Assembly (NCBI RefSeq): GCF_900099775.1
Contig: NZ_FMTM01000001.1
Location: 620,001 to 684,000, forward strand
DNA from: Rhizobium mongolense subsp. loessense
GTDB taxonomy: Bacteria > Pseudomonadota > Alphaproteobacteria > Rhizobiales > Rhizobiaceae
DNA length: 64,000 nucleotides
Direction: 5' to 3'
A program made the position numbers and the translations under genes. Below, in pieces: positions 9,279 through 18,309 of this stretch (its first letter is position 1; each line of letters begins with the position of its first letter). A model generated the notes under the pieces. The model worked only from the letters and a program-made list of their open reading frames with translations. It did no database searches and was not told where the DNA came from.

Positions 9279-10088
9279 TCAACTGCTTCGTATTTCAGCA
9301 AGCCCTTCTAGAAACTCCGCAACGCGAGGGCCGGCAGCACCGCAAAGCTCGGCATGACTAACCTCAGAACGGTTGTAGAGGACCGCGCGTCCATCGAGAT
9401 CGGTCAGCCGCCCGCCGGCGCGTTCGAGGATGAGATCGGCTGCGGCAAGATCCCAGTCGTGCGAATTGCGCTTGACGAAGGTACCTTCAAGACGGCCGTC
9501 CGCGACCATCGCGATGCGATAGGCAAGCGAGGGCACATGCTTCACCCTTTCGATTTTCCGCCGGAAGGGATCGGGGAACGCCTTCAGGATGTCTTCGCCG
9601 ATCGCAAAACGACTGACGGTATCCGGTCCGTTGGCCGATACGGCGATGGGCTCGCCATTCTTCATCGCGGCACCGCCTTCGACGGCCTCGAACAGCTCGT
9701 CGAGGGCGGGAGCGTAGAGCACTCCGGCAACCGGCCTGCCGCGATGGACGACGGCGACGCTGACGCACCAGAGATCCAAGCCGCCGAGGAAGGCACGCGT
9801 GCCGTCGATCGGATCGATGACGAAAAGCGTCTCGGCCGACAGCCGGGCGGCGCTGTCCTCGGTCTCTTCGGAAAGCCAGCCGTAATCCGGCCTGGCGAGG
9901 CGCAGGATGGATTCCAGCTTTTCGTTGGCGGCGAAATCGGCAGCGCTGACGGGCGAGCGGCCTTCATTCTTCCACCAGACTTCCGGCGATTGATTGAAGA
10001 AACCGAGAGCAACATCACCCGCCTGCTTTGCGGCATCGGCGATCAATTCGAGATCGCTTTGCCAGCGGGCCGTTCGAACGTCACACAT
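9279..10088 (-). CDS. cysQ: Inositol monophosphatase-family phosphatase, CysQ-like (3'(2'),5'-bisphosphate nucleotidase)
   Basis: Mg-dependent phosphatase that probably removes phosphate from PAP or a related substrate. The 269-residue protein carries the family metal-site motifs LSEETED, then DPIDGTRAFLGG (about residues 105-120), and HDWDLAAADLILERAGG near the C-terminus. Assignment to CysQ rather than SuhB rests on overall resemblance and is moderate. The start is uncertain: ATG 10088 is used, while a TTG at 10136 would overlap the end of pmbA by 14 bases and add 16 residues. The order pmbA-cysQ-DUF4170-waaA in one direction suggests one operon. Confidence 0.85.
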   Translation of the reverse strand: MCDVRTARWQSDLELIADAAKQAGDVALGFFNQSPEVWWKNEGRSPVSAADFAANEKLESILRLARPDYGWLSEETEDSAARLSAETLFVIDPIDGTRAFLGGLDLWCVSVAVVHRGRPVAGVLYAPALDELFEAVEGGAAMKNGEPIAVSANGPDTVSRFAIGEDILKAFPDPFRRKIERVKHVPSLAYRIAMVADGRLEGTFVKRNSHDWDLAAADLILERAGGRLTDLDGRAVLYNRSEVSHAELCGAAGPRVAEFLEGLAEIRSS

Positions 10089-10122
10089 TGCATCAATCCA
10101 ATTCCAACAAGGTCGCGGCGCG

Positions 10123-11469
10123 CTAGCGTCCCGCAAGCGTCATTCCCTCGATCGCCAGGGTGGGGGCCGCTACGCCATATTTGCGATCGATGTCGTTTGC
10201 GGGTGTCACGCGCATGAACATCTCCTTGAGGTTCGAGGCGATCGTCACTTCGGAGACAGGGAATGTCAGTTCGCCGTTTTCGATCCAGAAGCCGGTCGCG
10301 CCGCGGCTATATTCGCCTGTGAGCATATTGACACCCTGGCCGATAAGCTCTGTCACGTAGAAGCCGTTCCCGACGCTCCGGATCAACTCTTCCGGCGAGA
10401 TATCACCCGGTTCCAGCGCAAGGTTCGTCGACGCAGGCGTCACCGAATTACCACTGCGCACGCCGCGGCCATTGGTTTCCATGCCGATTTCACGCGCCGT
10501 CGCAGTCGAAAGGAACCAATGCTTCAGGACGCCGTCCTCAATCATCACCAGCCGCTCGCCGGAAATGCCTTCGCCATCGAAAGGACGCGAGGACGGGCCG
10601 CGGACGATCAGCGGATCGTCGGTGATCGAAAGGCCGGATTTCAACACCTGCTGGCCCATCTTGTCGCGCAAGAAGCTGGATTTGCGCGCCACGGACGCGC
10701 CATTGATGGCGCCAGCGATGTGGCCGACGAAACCGCGGGCAATGCGCGGATCGAAGACGACGGTGACGCCCTTGCCGGTATCGACCTGACGCGGATTGAG
10801 GCGCTTGACGGCACGTTCGCCGGCGCGGCGGCCGATTTCGGCGGCATCGTCGAGTTCGGCGTAATAAAGGCGGCTGTCGTAATCGTAATCGCGCTCCATG
10901 CCGGTGCCTTCGCCGGCAATGACGCTCACGGAACGGCCGAAGCGCGAGCCCATATAGCTGCCTTGGAAGCCGTGCGAGGTGACGAGAACCAGCCCCCCGA
11001 AACCAGCGGAGGCTCCGCCTCCGGACGAGTTGGTGACACCCTTGATCTCAAGTGCGGCGGCCTCGGTCGCGAGCGCTGCCTCGCGCAGCATGTCGGCGGA
11101 AACTTCCGTCGGGTCGAAAAGCTCAAGATCGGCATAGGACTTAGCAAGCCTCTGCTCGTCGGCAAGGCAGGCGAAGGGATCTTCAGGCGAGACCTTTGCC
11201 ATCGCGACAGCGCGTTCGGCGAGCGCCTTCAGGTCGAAGCCGGGATTGGCGGAAACGCTCGCGACCTTCCGGCCAACGAAGACGCGCAGCGAGAAATCGT
11301 CGCTCTCAGACGATTCCGTGCCTTCGACCTTGCCGAGGCGGATGCTGACGGATTGCGAGCGCGAGCGCACGACAACCGCATCGGCGGCATCGGCGCCGGC
11401 CGTCCTGGCAAGATCGATCAACTGGCTTGCACGGGAAAGAAGTGTCGAGGAATCTATTTCTGAGGACAT
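10123..11469 (-). CDS. pmbA: TldE/PmbA metalloprotease-partner protein
   Basis: Member of the TldD/PmbA (modulator of DNA gyrase) family; TldD and TldE form a zinc protease heterodimer active on unfolded peptides. The 448-residue protein has the family N-terminal fold with RSRSQSVSIRLG, and a C-terminal half with SGNSVTPASTNLALEPG and GVNMLTGEYSRGATGFWIE. It lacks a HExxxH zinc motif, which identifies it as the TldE/PmbA subunit rather than TldD. ATG 11469 is preceded by a purine-rich stretch. It is transcribed divergently from the kefB-like gene with 119 bases between. Confidence 0.93.
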   Translation of the reverse strand: MSSEIDSSTLLSRASQLIDLARTAGADAADAVVVRSRSQSVSIRLGKVEGTESSESDDFSLRVFVGRKVASVSANPGFDLKALAERAVAMAKVSPEDPFACLADEQRLAKSYADLELFDPTEVSADMLREAALATEAAALEIKGVTNSSGGGASAGFGGLVLVTSHGFQGSYMGSRFGRSVSVIAGEGTGMERDYDYDSRLYYAELDDAAEIGRRAGERAVKRLNPRQVDTGKGVTVVFDPRIARGFVGHIAGAINGASVARKSSFLRDKMGQQVLKSGLSITDDPLIVRGPSSRPFDGEGISGERLVMIEDGVLKHWFLSTATAREIGMETNGRGVRSGNSVTPASTNLALEPGDISPEELIRSVGNGFYVTELIGQGVNMLTGEYSRGATGFWIENGELTFPVSEVTIASNLKEMFMRVTPANDIDRKYGVAAPTLAIEGMTLAGR

Positions 11470-11588
11470 GATTTGGCCTTTCCTTGGGCTTCCATTTATT
11501 GTGCACTTCCGAAAGCATCAAGGCCGCGGCCGCCGATTCTTTTTCGCGCAGCTTGCGCGCTTCCCGCCATTGAAAGAAACTGCGCGAC

Positions 11589-13397
11589 ATGTCCGCCCCC
11601 AATGCCCTCTTTTCCGAAACGATCCTGCTGCTCGGCGGCGCGGTCGTTGCCGCCCCGATCTTCAAGAAGCTCGGGCTCGGCACGGTGCTCGGCTATCTTG
11701 CCGCCGGCGTCGTTATCGGTCCGATATTTCATGGCATCACCGACGGCGAGCAGATTTTGGGTGTTGCCGAGCTCGGCGTCGTCTTCCTGCTCTTCATCAT
11801 CGGCCTCGAGCTCAAGCCCTCGCGGCTCTGGCAGATGCGGCGTGACATCTTCGGGCTCGGCACCGCGCAGGTGATGCTGACGGGACTGGCGCTGACGGGG
11901 CTTGCCTATTTCTCCGGCGTGCTCGACTGGCGGGGAAGCGTCGTTGCGGGCTTTGGGCTGGCGCTTTCTTCCACTGCCTTTGCGATGCAGATCCTCGACA
12001 ATGTTGGCGAGGTGAACACCAAATACGGGCAGCGCTCCTTTTCGATGCTGCTTTTCCAGGACCTGGCCATCGTGCCGCTCCTGGCGCTGATCACCATTCT
12101 CGACGGTGGAACCGGTAGCAACACGCCGCTGATGGACTTTGCGATCGCGGTCGGTGCCGTCGGCGCGATGATCGTCATGGGGCGCTATCTTCTGACGCCG
12201 CTCTTCCAGGTGATTGCAAGGACCGGAGCACGCGAGGCGATGATCGTCGCGGCGCTTTTCGTGGTCATGGGATCGGCGAGCCTAATGCAGTTTGCCGGGC
12301 TTTCCATGGCGATGGGCGCGTTCCTGTCCGGCGTCATGCTCGCCGAATCCTCCTACCGGCACGAGCTTGAGGCGGATATCGAACCCTTCCGCGGCGTGCT
12401 CCTCGCCATCTTCTTCATGGCGGTCGGCCTGTCGCTGGAACTGGACGTGCTACTCGACAACGCGCTCTTCATCGTCGTCGCGGTGCCGATCGTGATGGCC
12501 GTCAAAGCTGTGATCATCTACGGCCTCTGCCGGGTGAGCGGTTCTTCGCACGACGACGCCATCCGCATCGCTTTCCTGCTCCCGCAGGGCGGCGAATTCG
12601 GCTTCGTGCTGTTCACGACTGCCGGTGCGGCGGGACTGATGCCCTTCAGCACGGCATCGCTTCTGGTCGCCATCGTTACTCTGTCGATGGCGCTGACTCC
12701 GCTCGGGGCAGGACTTTCGAAACGTATGCTGAAAGGCGAGGATCAGGAGGAGCTCGATGAGGACTTCGAGGGTGCGGGGGCCGATGTGCTGATGGTCGGT
12801 TTCTCGCGTTTCGGCCAGATCGCCGCGCAGATCCTGCTCGCGGGCGGGCGCGACGTGACGGTCATCGATTTCTCCGCGGACCGTATCCGCCAGGCGTCCT
12901 CCTTCGGCTTCCGTATCTATTTCGGCGACGGAACGCGCAAGGACGTACTGCGCTCGGCCGGCATCGACAGGGCGAAGATCGTCGTCGTCTGCACGCAGAA
13001 GCGGGAAATCACCGACAAGGTGGTGGACCTGGTGCAGGCCGAATATCCGCACGCGAAACTCTTTGTGCGCTCCTACGACCGTGTCCATTCGATCGCCCTC
13101 AGGAATCGCAATGTCGACTACGAGCTCCGCGAAACGTTGGAATCCGGCCTGCTGTTTGGCCGCCGCACGCTTGAGGCGCTCGGGGTGGACGATGCGGACG
13201 CCTTGGAGATCGGCGAGGATATCCGCAAGCGCGACGAGGAGCGGCTGGCGCTTCAGGTGACCGGTGGGCTGCAGGCGGGCCGCGACATGCTCTTTTCCCA
13301 GCCAGTCCGGCCGGAACCGCTGGTGAAGCCCAAGCGAACGATGGATTTCAGCGAAGATCCGCTAGCAGGAACGGCTGACGTGACAGCGGATGCCTAG
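11589..13397 (+). CDS. CPA2-family K+/H+ antiporter with C-terminal TrkA-N domain (KefB/KefC-like)
   Basis: Inner-membrane monovalent cation:proton antiporter of 602 residues. About twelve hydrophobic helices span residues 8-385, including LGYLAAGVVIGP and the KefB/C-type loop HELEADIEPFRGVLLAIFFMAVGL. A soluble RCK/TrkA-N domain starts near residue 395 (VLMVGFSRFGQIAAQILL, then VIDFSADRIR and IYFGDGTRKDVL), the nucleotide-binding fold that gates such transporters. No ancillary KefF/KefG gene is adjacent, so glutathione-adduct gating cannot be claimed. The stop shares the four bases CTAG with the convergent patatin gene. Confidence 0.92.
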   Translation: MSAPNALFSETILLLGGAVVAAPIFKKLGLGTVLGYLAAGVVIGPIFHGITDGEQILGVAELGVVFLLFIIGLELKPSRLWQMRRDIFGLGTAQVMLTGLALTGLAYFSGVLDWRGSVVAGFGLALSSTAFAMQILDNVGEVNTKYGQRSFSMLLFQDLAIVPLLALITILDGGTGSNTPLMDFAIAVGAVGAMIVMGRYLLTPLFQVIARTGAREAMIVAALFVVMGSASLMQFAGLSMAMGAFLSGVMLAESSYRHELEADIEPFRGVLLAIFFMAVGLSLELDVLLDNALFIVVAVPIVMAVKAVIIYGLCRVSGSSHDDAIRIAFLLPQGGEFGFVLFTTAGAAGLMPFSTASLLVAIVTLSMALTPLGAGLSKRMLKGEDQEELDEDFEGAGADVLMVGFSRFGQIAAQILLAGGRDVTVIDFSADRIRQASSFGFRIYFGDGTRKDVLRSAGIDRAKIVVVCTQKREITDKVVDLVQAEYPHAKLFVRSYDRVHSIALRNRNVDYELRETLESGLLFGRRTLEALGVDDADALEIGEDIRKRDEERLALQVTGGLQAGRDMLFSQPVRPEPLVKPKRTMDFSEDPLAGTADVTADA

Positions 13398-14275
13398 ACT
13401 CTGAGGCGGGCTTCGAATTCCTGATCGAGTGCGCGCTTCAGTTCATCCTTGACGCCCGCAGACATCGCCAGTACCTCGCGCGCCTTGAGAAAATCCATCA
13501 CGCCAGTGCGGCCGACGGCCGGGCGCAGGAAGATATGCGGCGGCTGGAGCTTGAGTTTCAGCGTAATTGCCGTCTGCATCATCAGCTGGCCGGAACCGAA
13601 AATGCTTTCCATGCGGTTCGGAATATGTGTGCCATCGCCCTCCGGCGCACCGACGACATCGACACCGATGACGATGTCGGCAATATCCATCAGGCACTCG
13701 TAGGGGACCGGATTGCTGATGCCACCATCGATCATCACCCGGCCGTGGAGGCGAACGGGCATGAAGACTGCAGGGATGGAAGACGATGCGGCAAGCGCCG
13801 GAAACAGCGCTCCTTCGCCGATGATGACTTCGCTCTGACCGTAGTAGTCGGTCGTGATGACATTCATTGGAATTGGCAGATCTTCGAAGCGATCGGGGAG
13901 GCCGGCCGGCAGGAAGGCCTTGAGGATACGCTCGAGATTGAACTGGCCGATACGGATGCCCTTTGCGACGGCGTCCCGGACCGTCTGCGGCCGGAGACCC
14001 CAGATGCGGCTGACGACAGCCGTCTTGTTGCCGACCGTCATCAGCGCGTGCTCGCGGATCGCCTCGCCACTCATGCCGGCCGCCATACCCACACCCATGA
14101 TGGCGCCGATCGACGCGCCGGAAATCGCAACGGGCCGGATGCCGAGCTCGTCCAGGGCTTCGATCACGTGGATATGGGCGAGCCCACGGGCACCGCCACC
14201 GCCGAAGGCGATGGCCACCGTCGGCATGCGGCTCGCAACAGGCATTTCGTTATTCGCAATAACCGCCTGCCGCAC
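13394..14275 (-). CDS. Patatin-like phospholipase (RssA family)
   Basis: Predicted serine lipid hydrolase of 293 residues. It has the oxyanion loop GGGGARG near residue 25, the nucleophile elbow GASIG (GxSxG) near 55, and the catalytic Asp in DGGISNP near 185, so the Ser-Asp dyad is complete. No signal peptide is visible and a cytoplasmic or membrane-peripheral location is likely. A GTG at 14275 has an upstream GGAG at suitable spacing and is used as start; ATG at 14245 is the alternative. It converges on the antiporter gene with overlapping stop codons and lies 27 bases from the rsmD end on the same strand. Confidence 0.88.
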   Translation of the reverse strand: MRQAVIANNEMPVASRMPTVAIAFGGGGARGLAHIHVIEALDELGIRPVAISGASIGAIMGVGMAAGMSGEAIREHALMTVGNKTAVVSRIWGLRPQTVRDAVAKGIRIGQFNLERILKAFLPAGLPDRFEDLPIPMNVITTDYYGQSEVIIGEGALFPALAASSSIPAVFMPVRLHGRVMIDGGISNPVPYECLMDIADIVIGVDVVGAPEGDGTHIPNRMESIFGSGQLMMQTAITLKLKLQPPHIFLRPAVGRTGVMDFLKAREVLAMSAGVKDELKRALDQEFEARLRV

Positions 14276-14302
14276 AACTCAACTCCGGATAACCCGCCGC
14301 CC

Positions 14303-14863
14303 TTATTCAGGCTGGTAGCGGAAGAAATGAACCCTTGTATCGCCAAAGATGCGATCTTCGAGGAAGAGATAGGAAGGATCAACTGAAACGGCAACATCCG
14401 ACCGCTCTTCGAGAACGGCAATCGCGCCCGGGGCGAGCCAGCCGCCCTTGGCGGCAGCTGCCATCGCCTTTTCACCCAGACCCTTGCCATAGGGTGGATC
14501 GGCGAAAAGCATGCTGAAGGGCTCGAGATTGCCGACGGGACCCAGGTCGGTGGCGTCACGCCGCAGAATGCGGGTGCGGCCGTGGAGGCCGAGCGCATCG
14601 ATATTCTCCCAGAGAAGCCCCCTGCCCTCGACGCTGTTTTCGACAAAGAGCGCATGACGGCAGCCGCGCGAAATGGCTTCAAGGCCGACGGCGCCCGTGC
14701 CGGCAAAAAGATCGAGAATCCGGGTGCCGTCGAGGCATTCCGAATAGGCGTGGCTCAGGATATTGAATAGGCTCTCACGCGTCCGGTCGGCAGTCGGCCG
14801 GATGTCGTTCGATTTCGGTACGGCGAGCGGCCGTCCGCGAAACTCACCGCCGACGATCCGCAC
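14303..14863 (-). CDS. rsmD: 16S rRNA (guanine(966)-N2)-methyltransferase RsmD
   Basis: SAM-dependent methyltransferase that modifies G966 of 16S rRNA during 30S assembly. The 186-residue protein has the N-terminal RIVGGEFRGRPL, RPTADRTRESLFNIL, the SAM-binding DLFAGTGAVGLEA (about residues 49-61) and the catalytic ADPPYG. The GTG start at 14863 lies inside the 3' end of the upstream pseudouridine synthase gene, a 20-base overlap that suggests coupled translation of two rRNA-modifying enzymes. Confidence 0.95.
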   Translation of the reverse strand: MRIVGGEFRGRPLAVPKSNDIRPTADRTRESLFNILSHAYSECLDGTRILDLFAGTGAVGLEAISRGCRHALFVENSVEGRGLLWENIDALGLHGRTRILRRDATDLGPVGNLEPFSMLFADPPYGKGLGEKAMAAAAKGGWLAPGAIAVLEERSDVAVSVDPSYLFLEDRIFGDTRVHFFRYQPE

Positions 14864-16748
14864 CGCGCGTCATTCCCTTTCCTTTCGGTCCACCACGCGA
14901 CGGCGCGCCCGAAGGCTTGCCACCGCCCGGCCGATCGCCCTTAGGCTTGCTTGAGAAATTCTTTGAACCACCGCCCGGTTTGCCGAAGCTCTTGCCACGG
15001 GGCTTGTCGCCCGCAGGTTTATCGCCAAACGGCCTTTCACCGCGCGGACGTTCGGAGCGGCCCTCGCCGGGAGCGCTGCGGGCAGCGCGCGGACGATTAC
15101 CGAAGGCATGAGGACGCTCGTCACCTTCTTCGCGTGGTCTGCGGTCACCACGGGGCTTGTCGCGAAAAGGCCGATCCCCACGCGGAGGACGGTCACCGGA
15201 CGGGCGGTCACCACGAGCCGGACGGTCACCGAAAGAACGGGGACGGTCGTCACCCTCAGCACGTGGTGTGCGGTCGCCACGGGGCTTGTCGCCGAAGGGC
15301 CGCTCCCCACGTGAAGGGCGGTCGCCACGAGCCGGACGGTCGCCAGAACCGCGATCCGGGCGTGCAGGACGATCGCCGGACGAGCGCTTGCGGCCAAAAC
15401 CCTCGCCGTCATCCTTGGACTTCGGCGAAACTTCGCTGGAGCGGATCCACTCGCCTTCTTCGTCGCGGGCGCGGTTGATCTGCACGCGTGGCCGGTCGTC
15501 GCCGTAGTTGGAAGGCTGCGGCTTACTGCTGCCCGGCTTCTCGCCACGCTTGCGGGCGGTCTGGGCATTCTTCGCGGCCTTGGCGGCTGCCTTTTCGCCG
15601 AGCGGACGGGCGCCGGGCGCCATCCAGACGTTGGCGTTTCTGCGGCTGCCAAGCGCTGGGCGCTTGGGCCGGTCGTCTTCCTTGCGGCCGACATCGCGGT
15701 CGCCTCCGCGCCTGCCATCCCGGCGGTCATCACGGCGATCGTCGCGCTTGGTGTCGAGACGGCTCAAAGCACGCTCGCGCTTGTCCTCAGGCTTCCAGGA
15801 GCGCTCGCGCTTCTCCGGCCGCGTTTCCACCTCTTCCTCGGCAGCAAGGGCAGGCGCGTTATAGATCGGGGCATCGAAGTTCGCCTTGGCGTCCTCGATC
15901 AGGCGCGGGCCAAGCTGATCGCGCAGCGTGCGTCCGCGCACTTCAACGACGTGGCCCTCCGGCAAATCGCCGAGTTGGAACGGACCGTAGGAAACGCGGA
16001 TGAGACGGTTGACGTCGAGGCCGAGCGCGCCGAGCACATTCTTGATTTCGCGGTTCTTGCCTTCGCGAAGACCCATGGTGATCCAGACGTTGGAACCCTG
16101 GGTGCGGTCAAGCGTCGCTTCGATGGAGCCGTAGAGCACGCCGTCGACGGCAATGCCGTCCTTCAGCTTGTCGAGCGCTTCCTGATCGATCTCGCCATGG
16201 GCGCGCACGCGGTAGCGGCGGAGCCAGCCGGTGGTCGGCAGTTCGAGCGCGCGGGCAAGACCGCCGTCGTTGGTCAGCAGCAGCAAACCTTCGGTATTGA
16301 TGTCGAGCCGGCCGATCGACATGACACGCGGCAGCTCTTCTGGCAAACTGTCGAAAACCGTCGGGCGGCCTTCCGGGTCGGAATTGGTGGTCACCAGACC
16401 GGCCGGCTTGTGATAGAGCCAGAGGCGCGTGCGCTCGGTGCCGCGGATCGGCACGCCGTCAACCTCGATCTTATCGGAAAGCGTCACGTTGACCACCGGC
16501 GTATCGAGCGTCTTGCCGTTTAGCGTGACGCGGCCTTCCATGATCATGCGCTCGATGTCGCGACGCGAGGCAACCCCTGCGCGCGCCATGACCTTGGAGA
16601 TGCGTTCGGCCTTGGCTTCGCCTTCGATCTCGGCGGCTGCAGCCTTGGGGGCCGCCGAGCTTCTTGCCGGTTTGCCTTCGGTTTTCGGCCGCGCATCGTG
16701 CGCGGAGGGCTTGCCGCCCGGCCGTTTTGGCTTGTCTTTGAATGTCAT
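14844..16748 (-). CDS. rluB: RluB/RsuA-family 23S/16S rRNA pseudouridine synthase with long Arg/Gly/Asp-rich tail
   Basis: Pseudouridine synthase, most like RluB. The 634-residue protein starts with a basic Pro/Ala-rich leader (1-45), then an S4 RNA-binding domain (about 48-95: RISKVMARAGVASRR), then the catalytic domain with GRLDINTEGLLLLTNDG, whose Asp is the nucleophile. The catalytic core ends near residue 290; enzymes of this family usually finish near there. The remaining 340 residues are highly charged and low in complexity, with many GDRP/RGDRP/GDKPRGD units. This tail is probably disordered and may bind RNA. The symbol is assigned by family resemblance; RsuA-type specificity is not excluded. 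It overlaps rsmD downstream. Confidence 0.88.
   Translation of the reverse strand: MTFKDKPKRPGGKPSAHDARPKTEGKPARSSAAPKAAAAEIEGEAKAERISKVMARAGVASRRDIERMIMEGRVTLNGKTLDTPVVNVTLSDKIEVDGVPIRGTERTRLWLYHKPAGLVTTNSDPEGRPTVFDSLPEELPRVMSIGRLDINTEGLLLLTNDGGLARALELPTTGWLRRYRVRAHGEIDQEALDKLKDGIAVDGVLYGSIEATLDRTQGSNVWITMGLREGKNREIKNVLGALGLDVNRLIRVSYGPFQLGDLPEGHVVEVRGRTLRDQLGPRLIEDAKANFDAPIYNAPALAAEEEVETRPEKRERSWKPEDKRERALSRLDTKRDDRRDDRRDGRRGGDRDVGRKEDDRPKRPALGSRRNANVWMAPGARPLGEKAAAKAAKNAQTARKRGEKPGSSKPQPSNYGDDRPRVQINRARDEEGEWIRSSEVSPKSKDDGEGFGRKRSSGDRPARPDRGSGDRPARGDRPSRGERPFGDKPRGDRTPRAEGDDRPRSFGDRPARGDRPSGDRPPRGDRPFRDKPRGDRRPREEGDERPHAFGNRPRAARSAPGEGRSERPRGERPFGDKPAGDKPRGKSFGKPGGGSKNFSSKPKGDRPGGGKPSGAPSRGGPKGKGMTRGADRRR
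14951..15401 (-). repeat. Degenerate tandem coding repeats (GDRP-type) in the rluB-like tail
   Basis: Within the 3' part of the pseudouridine synthase gene the DNA repeats short units encoding variants of SGDRPARGDRP, GERPFGDKPRGDR and RPRSFGDRPARGDRP. The units vary in length and sequence but stay in frame. Slippage or unequal recombination is the likely origin. This is protein-coding sequence and not a CRISPR array, as there are no constant repeats with unique spacers. Confidence 0.75.
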
Positions 16749-16821
16749 TTGTTGTTTGCCTGCCTTTTGGGGCCTGTCTATCAGGTCGCGCCCTTGCGGT
16801 TAAGTGGGAAATTGCCGGATC

Positions 16822-17277
16822 GTGAAGACAAATCGGTTTATGGAGATGGCCCTTGACGAAGCGCGAGCAGCGGGCGAGCGCGGCGAAGTGCCGATCGGAG
16901 CCGTGGTAGTGCTCGATGGCGCCGTCGTCGCGCGTGCCGGCAATCGGACGCGGGAGCTCAACGACGTCACGGCCCATGCCGAAGTGGCTGCGATCCGCAG
17001 GGCCTGCGAAGTCCTGGGGAAAGAGCGTCTAGTTGGCGCCGACCTCTACGTGTCGCTGGAGCCCTGCACCATGTGTGCCGCGGCCATCTCGTTTGCGCGC
17101 ATCCGCAGGCTCTATTACGGCGCCGAAGATCCCAAAGGCGGGGCAGTCGACAATGGTGTGCGGTTTTACGCCCAGCCAACCTGCCATCACGCGCCGGAGG
17201 TCTATTCCGGTTTGAACGAAACGGAATCAGCGGACATTCTCAGGACGTTCTTTGTCGAAAAGAGAGAGCTTCCATGA
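16822..17277 (+). CDS. tadA: tRNA-specific adenosine deaminase TadA
   Basis: Converts A34 to inosine in the anticodon of tRNA-Arg(ACG). The protein is about 151 residues, with zinc ligand and catalytic Glu in TAHAEVAAI (near residue 55) and zinc ligands in PCTMCAAAI (near 85). The start is uncertain: GTG 16822 gives a family-typical N-terminus (TNRFMEMALDEA); GTG 16804 and ATG 16840 are alternatives. The stop overlaps an ATG at 17274 (ATGA), the relic start of a decayed downstream gene. The gene is divergent from the rluB-like gene. Confidence 0.93.
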   Translation: MKTNRFMEMALDEARAAGERGEVPIGAVVVLDGAVVARAGNRTRELNDVTAHAEVAAIRRACEVLGKERLVGADLYVSLEPCTMCAAAISFARIRRLYYGAEDPKGGAVDNGVRFYAQPTCHHAPEVYSGLNETESADILRTFFVEKRELP

Positions 17278-17581
17278 CCCCTAGTCATTCTTGCTCTCGC
17301 CGCCATAGTCGCGCTCGCGGCCCGGGCTTACAGGGGGCGGTCGCGCCGGGTGCAGAGAAAATCCCGATGCAATGGTCTTTTCGGGGCAAGGTGAATTGGT
17401 CGGCGCACCGGTTCATGGCCTCCGGCTCCGTGCCCCACTTGACATCGCCGTCTTCATCCTGCTGATCGCAAGCGGCATGGCCGGCGGAAACGAGCTCGCT
17501 TTCACCGGCTGTTTTCTTTTCGGATGTCAGATTGCGCACATCGCGCTCGTTCGCCGCTGGTTTGCGGCGCGGCAAGCCTGA
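17274..17581 (+). pseudogene. Frameshifted small membrane-protein gene after tadA
   Basis: No single frame is open across this 300-base stretch, but protein-like pieces follow each other in three frames. The ATG at 17274 overlaps the tadA stop. A one-base shift in the CCCC run at 17277-17281 gives a hydrophobic helix (LVILALAAIVALAARAY). Next, in the ATG frame, comes KIPMQWSFRGKVNWSAHRF, similar to the short IPxHW...G motif of DUF1648-type membrane proteins. Finally, in the third frame, there is a hydrophobic tail (LDIAVFILLIASGMAGG, then IAHIALVRRWFAARQ) ending at 17581. Together they would make a protein of about 100 residues with two or three membrane segments. The DUF1648 likeness is tentative. 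Confidence 0.45.
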
Positions 17582-17593
17582 GATGGCCTGAAC

Positions 17594-18217
17594 TTACTGA
17601 AGGAAGTTCCACCACTGCTTGCCGGTACCGGCAACTGCGGCATCCTTCTTGCGCTGCTTTGCCTTCTTGAGCTCGGGTTCGCCAAGATCTTCCAGCTTGG
17701 CGGGATCGTCGACCTGACGATAGGTCGACGGCGGATCGGAAATGTAGCGGCGCTGATCGAGATAGGCCCCCTTCTGCAGGGCGCGGGCTTCGCGGTAGGC
17801 CTTGGTCTGCGCTTCGGTGGTCTGGCGACCGCCTTCGACGCCGTTCTTGGCGAGCGGCGACACATAGGTGTACTTGTCTTCGTTATCGTCGGCTTCCTTG
17901 ACGAGGCGTGCACGCGTTTCTTCCGGCGACTCGACCCACTGCGGATTTTCCTTGCTGGCGATTGTCTGCTGCGGCTCGACCAGGGCTTCCCTGGAAGCCT
18001 GGGCAGGCAAGACCAGCGTCGGGCGCGGCGTGTACTTGACGCCCTTGTTCTTCGGCTCGCGGGGAGCCAAAGACACGGACTGGCCGATATCGTCGCCAAG
18101 CTGCTCCATCGCCGTCGTGCCTGTACCGTAGGTCGGGCTGCAGCCGGAAGCTATCGAGCCCGCCGCCACAACAACAGCCAGGCAAGCGCCTACACGGAAC
18201 CAACGCGTCGCTAACAT
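17594..18217 (-). CDS. Predicted lipoprotein, function unknown
   Basis: Protein of 207 residues with a lipoprotein signal: basic start, hydrophobic stretch (GACLAVVVAAGSIASGC) and a lipobox Cys at residue 26. The mature part is hydrophilic, rich in Lys, Glu, Gln and Thr, with no recognised domain. It ends in an aromatic GKQWWNFLQ motif, which may matter for function. ATG 18217 is favoured by the GGAAGGG ribosome site seven bases upstream. It lies downstream of ileS on the same strand with a hairpin between, so it is probably transcribed separately. Location is probably the outer or inner membrane facing the periplasm. Confidence 0.75.
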   Translation of the reverse strand: MLATRWFRVGACLAVVVAAGSIASGCSPTYGTGTTAMEQLGDDIGQSVSLAPREPKNKGVKYTPRPTLVLPAQASREALVEPQQTIASKENPQWVESPEETRARLVKEADDNEDKYTYVSPLAKNGVEGGRQTTEAQTKAYREARALQKGAYLDQRRYISDPPSTYRQVDDPAKLEDLGEPELKKAKQRKKDAAVAGTGKQWWNFLQ

Positions 18218-18309
18218 GAAAACCCTTCCAGCCATGCCGGTGCAATCATCGCCCTACCGGATGATCGTCCCCCTGACGTAAAAATCCGGCCATTTTCAGG
18301 CAGCTTTTA

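Noticed and set aside
14951..15401. Repetitive DNA that could suggest a CRISPR array
   Set aside because: Repeats are degenerate, in frame and without unique spacers; they encode the tail of the pseudouridine synthase.
17285..17575. 96-residue minus-strand frame downstream of tadA
   Set aside because: Hydrophilic complement of the decayed membrane gene; no ribosome site and no homologue recognised.
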